Source: Adineta steineri
Lineage: Eukaryota > Rotifera > Eurotatoria > Adinetida > Adinetidae
DNA length: 64,000 bases
Reading direction: 5' to 3'
Assembly: GCA_905250115.1 (NCBI GenBank)
Contig: CAJNOI010000060.1
Coordinates: forward strand, 186,001-250,000
Shown here: positions 47,401 to 59,523 of the stretch, one piece after another
Layout: every line of letters begins with the position of its first letter
How positions within the stretch are numbered: position 1 is the first letter of the stretch
Made by a program: the position numbers and the translations under genes
The notes under the pieces: generated by a model
Told to the model about the DNA's origin: nothing
What the model saw: the letters and a program-made list of their open reading frames with translations, nothing else
The model's database searches: none

Positions 47401-50073
47401 TCAATTCTGTACGAACTTGAACTCTTGTTCAGATTAAAATATCAAGAATCTATCACTTACCAAGATAAACAATAACATAAGAAAAACATGTAATAGCTCT
47501 TTCTTTAACTTCTTGATCGAAATCTTTTTGTTTTAAACGTTTTTGTGTACATTCATAAATTTGTTCAACAAATGGTTTAAATTCATTTTGAATAGCAATT
47601 GATGATTTTGGACGAATAATTTTTACTAATTCTTGTAAAACAAGTAATGCTTCACTAGCTATTTTATAAAATGAATCATTTGCATGTAAAATAATTAATG
47701 GTAATAATGATTTAATATGTTTATGAAAACGTATTGAATCATCATGTGTTTGTAAAAGTGCATAGAGAAAAGCTAATGCAGTTATTTTTAAATTTGAATG
47801 AAGAGATTTCGATACTGTTTGTGTTGATACACCTTCTGTTAATTGTCCTTTAGATTTTTTTGTTTTATCAATTGTGGATAATGAATAAAGTGTATTTGGT
47901 ACAATTGTATCAATATGTTCGATAAGAATATTACGTTGAACATGAACAAGATTTGTTAATACAACTAAACTACCTTCACGATTTTTTGTATCTTTATCTT
48001 TCATAATTTTTGCAAGTGAACGAACAATTAATGGTACATATTCAGCTAATGGTGACACATAAGAATTTTTTGATGTTAAATGATCTGTATCCATACTATC
48101 TTCATCATCATGAACAGATGAAGAAACTGTATGATGTGGTTGTTGGTGTTGCTGTTGTTGTTGATGTGCACAAGCAGTTTTTGTTTGTTGAAGAATTGTT
48201 ATAAAACAATGAAATATATCTGCTTTAACAGTATTTTCACGTTCAAGAAAACGTTCAATCAAAACTGGTACTATTTTACGATAATAATTTGTTTGTAAAA
48301 TATCATGTTGAGTAACAACAACAGCTTCAATACATTTAGCAGCTGAATGACGAACTTTCCAAGAAAGATCATCATCATCAGAATATGAATCTTGATCTAA
48401 GATAAACATAAAATAATAATAATTGAATGCATCATTAAAAATAAATACCTTTATCATCGTCACCATCATCATCACTTTGATCATCGCTCATATCATTATC
48501 ATCGTCTAAGAAAAATTAGATGAATAAATAAAAAAACCAACTGATAATTTCTTTTTTTTTTGCTTACTATCATAATTAAAATTTGGATCATATTTTAAAT
48601 ATACAATACAAATATCAACAATTTTTGGTACAAATTCATTTGTTTCTTTTGGACAACGTTTTAAATATGTTTCAAGTGCTTGTAAACAATATTCAATCAG
48701 TTCATCATCATATTGTTGATCATCATTTGAACTATTTGATGGTGTATTTTCAATAAATGAAAGTGTGATTCGAACTATTTCATGCATATGTTCACTTAAA
48801 CGTTGAGATGCTAAACGACATATTGATGTCAATGCTTGAACATAAGTTTTAACTAGAATTTACAAAGAAAACACTATAATATGAAAATGTTGATATATTT
48901 TTGTTTTTACTAGTAGCATTTGTTTCATTCGACGAAGATTTTTTATTCATAGCAGTAGATGAAGGTTTACGTTGAAGTTCATTTAATAAGATAGTAAGAA
49001 TTTCATTGAATAATTGTATATCACATGTTTCCAATAGGTAACTATTTAACAAAAAAATACATTTAAGTCTCAATTGTAATTTACTTTCGTTTTAGATTAG
49101 TTCATATATTGAATATTTCGTTCTATTCTATCAAATTCACATATGTCTATTCAATCCTTATCAACTGTTTACTTGTCATCTATAATGTGAAATTCTCTTG
49201 TCATAGAATACACATAAAGTCACCTGAAAATATTTTAATGCTTGTCTGAAGTAGAAATTGTTTATTTTCCATAAGTCAAAAGGGAATTGTTTTTCTTTCT
49301 GAAATACTTTTCGGCGAAATGTCTAAAACGATTTTTTTCAAGTAATAAAACTACGTTATTTTATGATTCGTAATTCCTCTATCTCAAAAAAAAGAAAATT
49401 TTTCTAAATACCTAAGTGAAGTAGTAACACGTTTTCTGACTGCTGATCGATTTGAATTTAAATGACTCAATAAAATTTGTTTTAATTGTTGATGAAAAAA
49501 TGATAAATTTGCACCGAATCTTGATAACATATCACTAATAATATCTAAAATTTCCAATTGACTTTGTCCACCATTAGCTAAATCTAATGTATTATTAGAT
49601 TTTTTCGCATTGCTATTATTTGTTGTTGATGTTCCTTGTTGAATAGCTGTTAATAGACGTTGCATAATTTTTTTTGATATATTATTTGTAGCTCCTGAAT
49701 TTGTTGTTGCTAATGAAGCAATAACGGTTTTTAATCCACTACTTGAGATATCACGTAATTGTTCAGCATCTTTAGACATATTTGTACAATTTAAACATAA
49801 TGTATCACATATAATTTCAATTTGTGGTTCTTTTACTTTACATACTAATGGTCCAAGACATTTAACCGCTTGATTTTGTACTTCACCATTTGTATCTTCT
49901 AATAATTTTAAAACACCTTTGACAATTCGACGTTCACTATCATCATCTAATTTAATTGATTCTTTTTGTAAATCATTCATTAAATCCGATGTTGCCATAA
50001 AACGAAAATCTTTATCATTTGATGACATTTTGTCTAATAAAGATCCGATATGTGTTGTAGTTGCGACAGACAT
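44414..50073 (-). CDS. CAND1: Cullin-associated NEDD8-dissociated protein 1
   Basis: Ten exons: 50073-49412, 49041-48911, 48852-48568, 48505-48449, 48396-47461, 46761-45955, 45900-45304, 45249-45118, 45063-45010 and 44856-44414. They total 4104 bases (1367 residues), slightly longer than human CAND1 (1230). The N terminus is diagnostic: [71 protein letters not shown]. Further HEAT repeats include [24 protein letters not shown]-like [37 protein letters not shown] and [11 protein letters not shown]. An acidic [11 protein letters not shown] insert lies before repeat block 4. CAND1 wraps unneddylated cullin-RBX1 and exchanges F-box substrate receptors. The extra length comes mainly from low-complexity Ser/Thr/Gln/His loops. 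The 699-base intron at 46762-47460 carries inverted-repeat elements. Confidence 0.95.
46877..47214. mobile_element. MITE-like element in a CAND1 intron
   Basis: 338 bases bounded by inverted CAGACAGACAAGAC (46877-46890) and GTTTTGTCTGTCTG (47201-47214; 13 of 14 match). Inside, 46898-46919 and 46929-46950 form a 22-base inverted repeat with two mismatches around a nine-base loop. The core, AAACGCGTT...ATTCGTAAA, is CpG-richer than the surroundings, and CGCGTT recurs several times. It has no coding capacity. It fits a non-autonomous DNA transposon; target-site duplication is not clear. Confidence 0.6.
47229..47319. repeat. Second inverted-repeat element in the same CAND1 intron
   Basis: GTTAGTTTTTAGCC (47229-47242) is matched in inverse by AGCCAAAAACTGAC (47306-47319), 12 of 14 bases. 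The 91-base span could fold into a hairpin. It lies 14 bases from the preceding element, so the two may be parts of one composite insertion. Confidence 0.4.
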
Positions 50074-51366
50074 TTTTTGCTTTTGTTTTCAAAGAATTAG
50101 AACGATTAGTGTTGAAAAAAAAAATTTTTGTTATTTCACTCTTTCTTTTCAAAATGCTTAGTTGTATTTGAATGTATGGATATGGTTGGAAAAAAAAAGA
50201 AAGAATATAACAAATATACCAAATTTATTGAAAATAAAATTTAAGAATAATTTTGAATTTATTTAAAATAATAAATAGAAATAAATTTCAGAAAAGAAAA
50301 CTTATTTTAATTTATTTGATTTTTTTTCGTATAAATAACAAGTAAAGGTTTAAAGAATATATGTATGGTAAATATCGACCAATGAAATAAAAGTATACTA
50401 TATGGAGAAAAATTTAAATGAATAATGAGTTATTGTCCAAAGTTTCTTATTTTTTTTATTTTTAATGACGATGAATCGAAAATCTAAATGTTAAATTTCG
50501 ATTAAATTTAATTATTTTTATCGAATAAAAAGGTGAGAATTTTCGATTAATATTAAGCCATATGACCTTCTGTTATCTTCGATAGTCTATGAAAACGAAA
50601 AAGAACATTTGTTGTTTTTTTTGCTATATCAGTTAGAATGTATTATTTCTTAGTTCGATTTTATGATTATCAGAACAGATTTTAAGTATAATTAGAATTC
50701 TGAAGCCAAACTGATTGTTTTTAATACAATTGAATTTATACGGCTTTTTAAAATTTATTAAAATAAACATTAGCCAATAGGTCCCTATGGAAATTAAGTA
50801 TATTTTTTCTTTTCAGTAATAAAAAAAGAGAGAAAATAGTGACGTTTGAACTACTTATTCGAAAATATATATATAAGTATAGACAGTAACATTGCATGAT
50901 GATGATAGTTTGAAAGGAAAAAAATGACTCGCTCTATTTTTTTCTTCCCATTTGATAAATGACTTGTAGTAATTGAATTGGATGAAAAATAGAAATAATG
51001 AAGTTTCTTAGTACTTTTTATAACTTAAAATAATGAGTCTTTTATAATCATGTCAAGTAAGTTATATCGTTCACTGCTTCCTTCTTTTCGAATTGAGTCA
51101 CTGAAAGATGAATTACTCTAGAAGAAGAAAAACTTTATAAGAACGTTTTCTCTCGTTTTTTTTCTTGTTCTTATTCATTCGTATATGTATAAATATGAAT
51201 GTGAAACGAGGCCGTCGACTACCACCAACTGTGTGCAATAGAAGCCACAAAAGATGGTTGTATTTGTTGAAAAAAAAAGAAAAAAAGTATATAGATTACA
51301 ATAACAACAACATCATGTTCGTTCTTGATGTTGTCAATGTCACGATTCGTACATACATATACTTTC
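50074..51366. promoter_or_regulatory. Divergent spacer between CAND1 and the FERM gene
   Basis: AT-rich 1.3 kb between head-to-head genes. No exon recognised. Promoters of both genes are expected near the two ends. Confidence 0.4.
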
Positions 51367-54300
51367 ATGAGCAGTAGTGACAACAGTGATTGCTATATTT
51401 CACCAGGTTTATCTGCGTCTACAATGACGATGACATTATCGAAAAAACAATTAAAGAAAAGAGCCAAGAAAAAAAAGCGATCTAGAGGAACACTTAAACA
51501 TGTAAGAAAACAGACGAACGATCATTGAATATATATAAGTATATTTTTCATATAATTTATTGATATTTTTTATTTTAATCATAGATGGACACAATACGAC
51601 GATGTCAAATTAAATTGTTAGATGACAGAAAACTTGATCTATCTATTAATGTAAGTTAAAACGAACAGATTTTAAACTAATAAAAATATTGATTTTAGAA
51701 TAAACAAACAGTTGTTGAATTAATCAATGAAATCAGTCGACAATATCATTTAACTGAAACAGAATATTTCGGTGTTTATTATGAAGAAAAGTAAGTTTTA
51801 TTTGTTACAAAAATGAAAAAATCCTTGACAATATTCGTTATTCTTGCGGAATAAATTCAACATTTGAATTGCAAATAGAAAAATTTGTTACCTATCGGCA
51901 TATACATATGCTTATTCATTTGTTTAATAAAAAGGTCAATTACCTCATATTTAATCAATATTTAAAAGAATAATGTAAATATTAAAAATAAACATTGTTG
52001 ACTTTTTTTCCCCCTTTTTAAAGGACATTCTTCACTTTTAGAAACTATGTTATAAAATTATAATAAATTCTTTGTAACAAATCTACTATTAAATTATGAT
52101 GAAATTTCAAAGCTTATTCTATAAGCTTGCGTATAAGCTGTATAGAGTTGTTACGTGCTTGTAAATATTATAGAGGAAAAGGAAAAAAATCATGACCTTT
52201 TTTTCATACGCTGTGCATAGAACGATGTATGCAATTTGTATTGTATTGACCCAGTTTCTTTAGGTGAAAAGGAGAGAGAGAGCTCCTGTGACCTTTCTAT
52301 TCTGTTTGCAGCATCTCGGAAGTATTGAATTAATGACAGAAAAGGACGTATCTATATAGAATGTCCATATATAACGAAATGACTGATCATTAAATCTTTC
52401 CTTCAGTTAAGTTGGATAAACAGTTTTCTGTGTTAAAAAATATATGATTACTTGAATAATGTTGCTCATTCCTTAACCTCAAGAGATGTAGACTAGTTCA
52501 TTAATCGCTTAAAGATTTTTTTGATTATTACTGAATTCATACGATAAAATGAAAAGAAAGAGAGAATTGAATTATCACTACATAGAGATTATATACTTTT
52601 TCTAAAATTACAATTTGTCGCATAGTTTACTATGTAATAACACTTAGAACACCATGAGAAATAATTCAATTAAGATAATTATATTCAGAAATTTTAGTAT
52701 ATCTATCTAATGATAACATTCATTAACAAATCCATCCTTTGTAGATGAATCTAAAGGAACTATTTCATCATTAAGACATTTCTCGAAACAAAAAAACCTA
52801 TAACAAAATAAAGAAAAAACGAAGAAAATATAATTATATTTTTGATAGTTGACATTTAATAAAAATTATTAATGACAGAATTTTGACACATGTTTTTTTT
52901 TATACTTTATTCATATTGATTGATATTCTAAAGAAATTGTATACATAATTGATTTTTATTATCTTTTTAAAGTGATGAACGTATGTGGCTTCCATCGGAT
53001 AAAAAATTATTTGATCAAGAACTATTTAAACGTGATTCATCTCCTCCTATTCTTTATTTTGCTGTCAGGTAGACCCATGAAAATTTATTCTACAAGGCAT
53101 ACTTATTTGAATAATTAATTAGATTTGTCTTTAAATCATTTTTATGGTTACAAAATGCGACTACAGTTCTGCTCTTCTTTTTATCAACACGTTATGCTAT
53201 TTATCAAGTATGAAAATCTCGCATGCTTTTTACTTTTCTTACTATTAGAATAATTCAATAAATTTTCTAGGGTATAATTGATACAAATGATAATACATTA
53301 TTTCAATTAGCTGGCCTTGTTATTCAAGCAATAGCTGGAGATTATACAAAGTTTGTTTTTATTTATATTTCATTCTGTCTTTTTAATATCTGAACAATGA
53401 ATATTTAGTGATGAAGCAGCAACAAATATCATAAAACGAATCTGTGTCTTACCTAAACGTGTTATAGAACGAAATATAACACGAAAATATTGGTAAAAAC
53501 CTTTCTTTAATAAAATTGTTCTATCTTTTTTTGTTACAGTGAAGATCAAATAATTAATCATTATAAAGCATGTCGTGAAATTGCACGAGGCTTATGTATT
53601 GTTAAGTAAGACATCGCTAAAAGAAAAGATATAATTTTTACTATCATTATTATTAGATATATGATGTTAGCAGAAAATCTTCCATCCTATGGCTCACATT
53701 ATTTTCTTGTTCGAGTAAGATTTTAACAATGAATTCATATCGAATTATTATATTGGTTTTATTTTAAGAATAAAAATAATGTTCTTGCTTATTTGGGAAT
53801 ATCATTTATTGGTATATCTGTATATAATTATCATGATCGTGAAACACCATTAAAAGTAAGAATTTTTATTAAATAAAAAGAAAAAATATTAATCGTTTTT
53901 ATTTATAGATTTATTATTGGAGACAATTAGAAAATTTATATTATCGTGATAGAAAATTTTCATTAGAAGTTCATGATTTAGAGTAAGGCAAATGACTTAT
54001 ATCCATAATTATATATTGTCTTTATGTAGAACAACAAATTTTGGATCACCTTCATCAATACCAAACAATAATTCTGCTCAAGAAACTGATGATAAACTTA
54101 TTGATGCCATTCATGATCCAACAACACAGTAAAGAATTAATGTTTAAAGTTTTGCTTCTTTTTTTCTTATCTGAATATTTAGAATGTCGACAGGTCGTCG
54201 AATACCTCCAACACCAAATATCAAAGTTCGGGCATGGTTTACACATTCACCACAATATTGTAAAGCAATTTGGTCAATGGCTGTAGCTCAACATCAATTT

Positions 54301-56382
54301 TATCTTGATAAAAGAAATTGTCGTGTAGGATTTGTTTGTTTTTCTTTGAAATTAAAAATTATTTCTATTTTTTCTTAGCAAAATCAATCTTTACAAATTA
54401 ATGATCTTGTACGAGAATTAAATAATTCAACTATAACATTAACAATTGATAATACATTACCAAATGGTTCATTATCTCGATCAAATAGTGGTAAATAAAT
54501 GAAAAAAAAATAGACAATGATTTATTTCTTGTATTATTTAAGCATCAGCAAATGTTGTACAAAACGAACAAATTGAAGCTGATGTTGAACAATTAATGGA
54601 TTTAATGAAAACACGTAAACAACAATTAGAAAGTTTATTGAATGAAAAAATGAAAGATTTTGGTTTAATTTGTGTACTTGAAAATGTTTGTTAAAATCTA
54701 AAGAAATGTCAAACATGAAGTTTATATTATCTATTTTCTGTTTCTAGCAAGTTACCGGTGCAGCATCAGATGAACATATTGATATAAATGAAAGTGGAAT
54801 ACAAAAAGAATTAAAATATCATGTTGTTGATGAATTATTGAATGAACAAGTACAAGAGGTAATAAGAGAATACGATTCATTGTTTGAGCGAGAACGACAG
54901 AACAATACATGGTAAAAATCGCTGACGGCTTTTATTAATAAATAGCATCTATTACCGTTGAATTCTTTACTAGAAATAATAAGATCTAATTGTTTTAATA
55001 TTTATCTAAAGAGAGTTTTTTTTTATTAATGAATAGATATCAAAATTAAATCATTTAAAACAAGAACATGATATTCAAAATAAAATAGTAATATGTGCAA
55101 AAAAACTATTACATGATCAAGCAAAAGGAAATTCAAATTTATTAGATTCAGTTTTAAAACAACGTTTTGAATTTTATACATGTGTCAAAGAGAAAGTAAA
55201 TAATCTTTTACCAATTATTTCTTATGTATATATCTAAACGATTTTTGTTTAGCTCGATCGATTAACAAAATCTATCGATAATGTGCAAAAAGAAATTAAT
55301 TCTCGTTATCCATATGCGGAAACTAGTCCAAGTAAATTATTTCATTTTTTTATATAGAAAACATTTATTTATTGTTTTAGTTAAATCATCCACAGCTACT
55401 AGTGGTAGTCCACCTCCTAATTCTTATGCACAACGATTTCAACAACGAAAAAAGAGTCCTTCACCAACTGTATGTTATTTTAATGTTTTTTATTTTGAAA
55501 AACTATTTTTCTTATTTTTAGCAATTAAATCGTACATCATCTTACAAACGAGCATTAGTTAATAATCAACGTACTGTTCCATCAGCAGTTGTCGATACTC
55601 ATTCATCGGAACTTGATAATCAAGTGTTTTTACCTCCAACATTAGATAGAAGGTACATATTTAGTTCACGAATATTTTTAATCATAATATTCATTTTTTC
55701 TTACAGTCAATCATCCGATCGTATTGTTAGTAATTTACAACCTGATTCATCACATAATCGTCAACAACATACAGCATATATTCTTCAACCTCCTTCAACA
55801 AATTCCTCAAATACTTCGTCACGTAATCGAATGCGTGATCGTAAACATCAATCAAGTTTACGTCATGTTCAAAAATCAACATCAACAAGTAATACAATGC
55901 TGGATGAACAATCACAACAACAACACCACCAACAACAACAACAACAACATCAACAAACGTCAAATATGCGTAGTCTTGATCGACGACATGGACGTCCATT
56001 ACCACATAATTCATCAAGTAATTCAACAATATCAAAAGCACATATGAAATCAAGTCATACAGATATATATGGTAGTCTAGAACGTAATAAACATAGTAAA
56101 GTATCACAACCAACATTACATGGTACAATAATTAATGATGAAAATGATCCTTTAAATAAAGTTGACAATCAAGCACATGACTTTTATCATTTAACGCCAA
56201 CATTACCAACACAAACGAATACAACATCAACTATTGTTAATGTTGGTAATGCACTGCAACAACAACAACAACAACAAACATCATTTGATCATATTGATTC
56301 CATGCCACCTTCACTATCAACAACAAATAGAACACGTCGTCCACAACCATCTGTCTTTCAACCACATTATGATTCATTAACA
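51367..56382 (+). CDS. FRMD4A: FERM-domain protein, FRMD4A/B type (3' end interrupted by gap)
   Basis: At least 21 exons: 51367-51501, 51585-51650, 51699-51790, 52973-53068, 53123-53207, 53271-53350, 53409-53492, 53540-53605, 53657-53714, 53769-53855, 53909-53982, 54030-54128, 54183-54324, 54379-54490, 54543-54685, 54748-54858, 55037-55195, 55253-55331, 55381-55469, 55522-55652, and 55707 to the N run. Phases agree throughout. FERM motifs: RRCQIKLLDDRKLDLSI, ETEYFGVYYEE, FVFKSFLWLQNATTVLLFFL, YCEDQIINHYK (the Tyr codon sits next to a splice), MMLAENLPSYGSHYF, YYWRQLENLYYRDRKFSLEV, and KVRAWFTHSPQYCKAIWSMA with VAQHQFYLDKRN. This matches FRMD4A/B, which scaffold Par3-cytohesin-Arf6 polarity complexes. 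A coiled coil (MKTRKQQLESLLNEKMKDF) and a poly-Gln/His tract follow. The start may instead be the ATG at 51585. Confidence 0.88.
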
Positions 56383-56482
56383 NNNNNNNNNNNNNNNNNN
56401 NNNNNNNNNNNNNNNNNNNNNNNNNNNNNNNNNNNNNNNNNNNNNNNNNNNNNNNNNNNNNNNNNNNNNNNNNNNNNNNNNN
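56383..56482. other. Assembly gap (100 N)
   Basis: A run of exactly 100 N, the usual placeholder for unknown length. Coding sequence enters from the left and resumes on the right, so whether the two sides are one gene cannot be told. Confidence 0.99.
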
Positions 56483-56974
56483 ATTCGAAAGGTAAAATGA
56501 CCACTACTGATTTAATGACATCTGAAATTTTGGTTTTTTCAAGGGATACTAGTGATGAAAAAAGTATGTTTAATTAGTCCCTATTATGGTAGTTTATGAT
56601 ACTCAGTTTTTTAATATTCTTTTCTTTTTTTCTTATTTAAATAAAATATTTTGAATAGAGGCAATATTATTCAGCAGTAGCAAAAATCTTTGTATGGATA
56701 ATCAATGCGATCAAACAAATCTTGTTGGCAAACAACCGACTGATATGAAAGCAACAAGTGAGATATATTTTCATTGACTCAATCGAATATATTTTTTTTT
56801 TGTTTTATAGCTTCATCATCCGGTGAATTACCAGAGACTCAACCTATATCTCCTCCCAATCAAGAAGCTCTTCAAAAACCGGAAAGTATTAGTACTTTAA
56901 AAGATACGCATAATGTAAAACAATTAAGTGTTACCGAAATCAACAGTCAGTCAAGTGAAGATAGTTGTTATTAA
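56483..56974 (+). CDS. 3' coding exons after the gap, ending SEDSCY (gene identity uncertain)
   Basis: Three exons join in phase: gap edge to 56562 (or 56563, donor GTATG), 56659-56757 and 56811-56974. They encode a Ser/Thr/Gln-rich tail (TTDLMTSEILVFSRDTSDEK, then SSSKNLCMDNQ, then QPISPPNQEALQKPES) ending NSQSSEDSCY. The last 18 bases match those of the membrane-protein gene at 34996-35013. So this may be the end of the FERM gene, or the end of a second gene of the membrane-protein type whose 5' part lies in the gap. Disordered; no domain. Confidence 0.55.
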
Positions 56975-57684
56975 GCCAAGGCTCTTTATTATATACTAAT
57001 CAAGAAATAAAAACTATATTTTCTTTTTAACTTAACCTTTGTATCCAACATAAATGTTCTGTTTTGTCTTAAATATATATATATAAACTCGCTCGTTCCA
57101 TTTAAAAATTAGTTTTTGTTCATATTTATTCGGTGTTCCATGAGATAGTAAGGGTGTATGTATTGTACAATTATATTCTATCATTCTCACACATCCACGC
57201 GCACACCCACTCATTTACACAATAGGAAAAAAATTCATGAAATTAATAAATCATTTTAAAAACATTTTAATCTGTATCGTATCATGTGATGAAAATAATC
57301 TTACATATATTATTATTCTACTTATCTGTTTCTATATAGAGCAGCTTCCTGCAGTTATTCTACAAATACATTAATTATATCATCTTTTCACTATTATTAA
57401 GAAAATCTAATATAACTATACAAAATTAAGTTCATTTCAGTAAGGAAAAAATGTTTTAATAACCTATGCATATATTTTCCAGGTACACGTGCGCGTGTTA
57501 ATTTTACATTGTGTAATTATGAAATTCATGACACAATCCTTGTTGATTAATAATTCGATGTTATTTTCTTTTTCAAATATAAAAGAAATCTACATGCATT
57601 ATATTATTGTTGATTTCAATAGAATATAAACTTAGTGCATTAACTAAAGTTGATTATACTATCTGAGTTAAAACTACACAAGAC
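56975..57684. other. Intergenic spacer
   Basis: AT-rich, with a short ATATATATATATAAA tract near 57071. AATAAA at about 57005 fits polyadenylation of the preceding gene. No exon seen. Confidence 0.5.
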
Positions 57685-58797
57685 ATGGATGGTGATTTAA
57701 AGTATACATTATCTATTGTAACACTTAATCTCAATCGTATTGTACCTATATTACAAATTATTCTTGGAACATTTGGTAATGTTATCAATATTTTGATTTT
57801 CAGTCGTCGTTCTTTACGAAAGAATCCATGTTCAATCTATTTTTTGGCTTTATCTATCAATAATATATTTGCTTTATATGTAGCATTACTTACACGTCTT
57901 CTTTCCAGTGGTTGGCAAATCGATCCATCAAATACAAACAATATTCTATGTAAATTACGTATTTTTTTCTCTTATGTTTCATTGTGTCTGACACAATGGT
58001 TCATAGTTCTTGCAAGTATTGATCGATTTCTTTCCAGTTGCCGAACTGTTCGTTATCGTCAATTTAGTAATAAATCCATAACACGAAAAGGAACTATATT
58101 TATAATTATATTCATTGCATCAATCCATTTTCATGTTCTTATTTGGTTCCAATCTGCACCTATTGGTAGAACACTAACATGTAATATATTTGATAAAAAT
58201 TATCAATTATTTTTTACAATATTCACACTTGTTTTCACTTCTCTTTTACCACCATTCTTTATGATTATTTTTGGTTTACAAACAATTTTTAATGTTCGAA
58301 AACTTCGAAGACAAGTTGCACCACAAACAAACAATACAAGAACTGACCGTTTACGTTCAAAAGATCGTCAAATGATTAGAATGCTTTTATTTCAAGTTCT
58401 TCTTACAATTATTTGTACAACTCCATTTACCACTATCAATTTATATAGTGCAATCGGTACTAACATTATATTAAGTTCAACTGGAACAATTATTTATAAT
58501 TTTTGTGCTAATGTATTTCGATTATTGAATTATTGTATTCCAGTAATAGGATTTTATATTTACACATTAGCGAGTCGAACATTTCGTTCGGAAATCAAAC
58601 ATATATTAAGAGAATTTATAAAGCGAATTGGTCTTGTCCAATGTTTACCAGAAAATGTTCAAACATTAGTAAACGAACAATCGGGATCATTAGCATCAGG
58701 TGGAAATACTTTTTCTAGAAGAAAAACTGGAAATCATCGAAGTACAAATCAAACAAGTAAATATTTATATCATCCTTTTTTTGAAAAATCAGCGTGA
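57685..58797 (+). CDS. Rhodopsin-like G-protein-coupled receptor
   Basis: Intronless, 370 residues, seven membrane helices. TM1 carries GTFGNVINILIF (the GN of TM1). TM3 ends LASIDRFLSSC, a DRF variant of DRY. Cys in NILCKLRIFF and GRTLTCNIF would form the class A disulfide. TM6 has QVLLTIICTTPFTTINLY (a CxxP-like turn). TM7 reads NVFRLLNYCIPVIGFYIYTL, without NPxxY, followed by an FRSEI helix 8. The C-terminal tail is Ser/Asn-rich. Its overall plan resembles the GPCR at 9381-10461, and both look like divergent peptide-receptor-type proteins. Ligand unknown. An ATAATAAAG signal follows the stop at about 58875. Confidence 0.88.
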   Translation: MDGDLKYTLSIVTLNLNRIVPILQIILGTFGNVINILIFSRRSLRKNPCSIYFLALSINNIFALYVALLTRLLSSGWQIDPSNTNNILCKLRIFFSYVSLCLTQWFIVLASIDRFLSSCRTVRYRQFSNKSITRKGTIFIIIFIASIHFHVLIWFQSAPIGRTLTCNIFDKNYQLFFTIFTLVFTSLLPPFFMIIFGLQTIFNVRKLRRQVAPQTNNTRTDRLRSKDRQMIRMLLFQVLLTIICTTPFTTINLYSAIGTNIILSSTGTIIYNFCANVFRLLNYCIPVIGFYIYTLASRTFRSEIKHILREFIKRIGLVQCLPENVQTLVNEQSGSLASGGNTFSRRKTGNHRSTNQTSKYLYHPFFEKSA

Positions 58798-59523
58798 TAT
58801 AATATTAAGTTTATTCATAAAAAGTCCTCGGGATGCATATTTTTAATAATCTTTTGTATTTTTAGTTAAATACAATAATAAAGCACAAGAACTCAGCAAT
58901 ATCCGCGAAGATTAACTTTATGTGAAACGTGATTACAGTTGAACTTTTACACATGACAGTTCACTACTGACTTTATCAATTTACTTCTTCTAAATGTTGT
59001 ATGTACTTGTTTGAATAGTTCTTATTATAATATAATCAATGGTTTATTCTTAACTTAAAAAAGAGTTGAGCAGTTACAATGAATTTCATTAACATTGTTT
59101 TTTTTTGTATTGTTTACTTTTGTAACTATGTATTAAATTTCTATAAATGACGTGTAAAAAAATAAATAAATATACCATGATTTTCATTTGATGACGTTAA
59201 TAAATAGAAAATTGTATTATGCAATAAAAACAGAAGCATGGGAGTGATTGCTACATGGAAACAAAAAGCCAATTGACCTTTTTTCTTTATTATAGTAATA
59301 TTCTTAGTAATTTTTTCTCAAACATATCATCTATTACACTTAAAAAATATTTTTTCCATAATTACATTTTTCTTTTAACGCTCTTCAAAGTGTTTTTCAT
59401 TTGTTTAAAAAAAGATTTTAGTGTAGTGCTTTTTTTATCGTGTGTATATATATATAAACAAAATGAATATAATTAATATAAAATTGAAATATATTTCTCG
59501 ATAGAAAAAAAAATCACATACAA
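58798..59523. other. Intergenic spacer between convergent genes
   Basis: AT-rich, no supported exon. The 73-codon frame at 59255-59476 is Phe/Leu/Ser-rich AT sequence and not credible. Confidence 0.5.

Noticed and set aside
47263..47475. 70-codon plus-strand frame inside the CAND1 intron
   Set aside because: It overlaps an inverted-repeat element and the antisense end of a CAND1 exon; no coding features.
55727..56128. 133-codon minus-strand frame rich in Val/Tyr/Leu
   Set aside because: It is antisense to the disordered region of the FERM gene, generated by CAA/CAT-rich codons.
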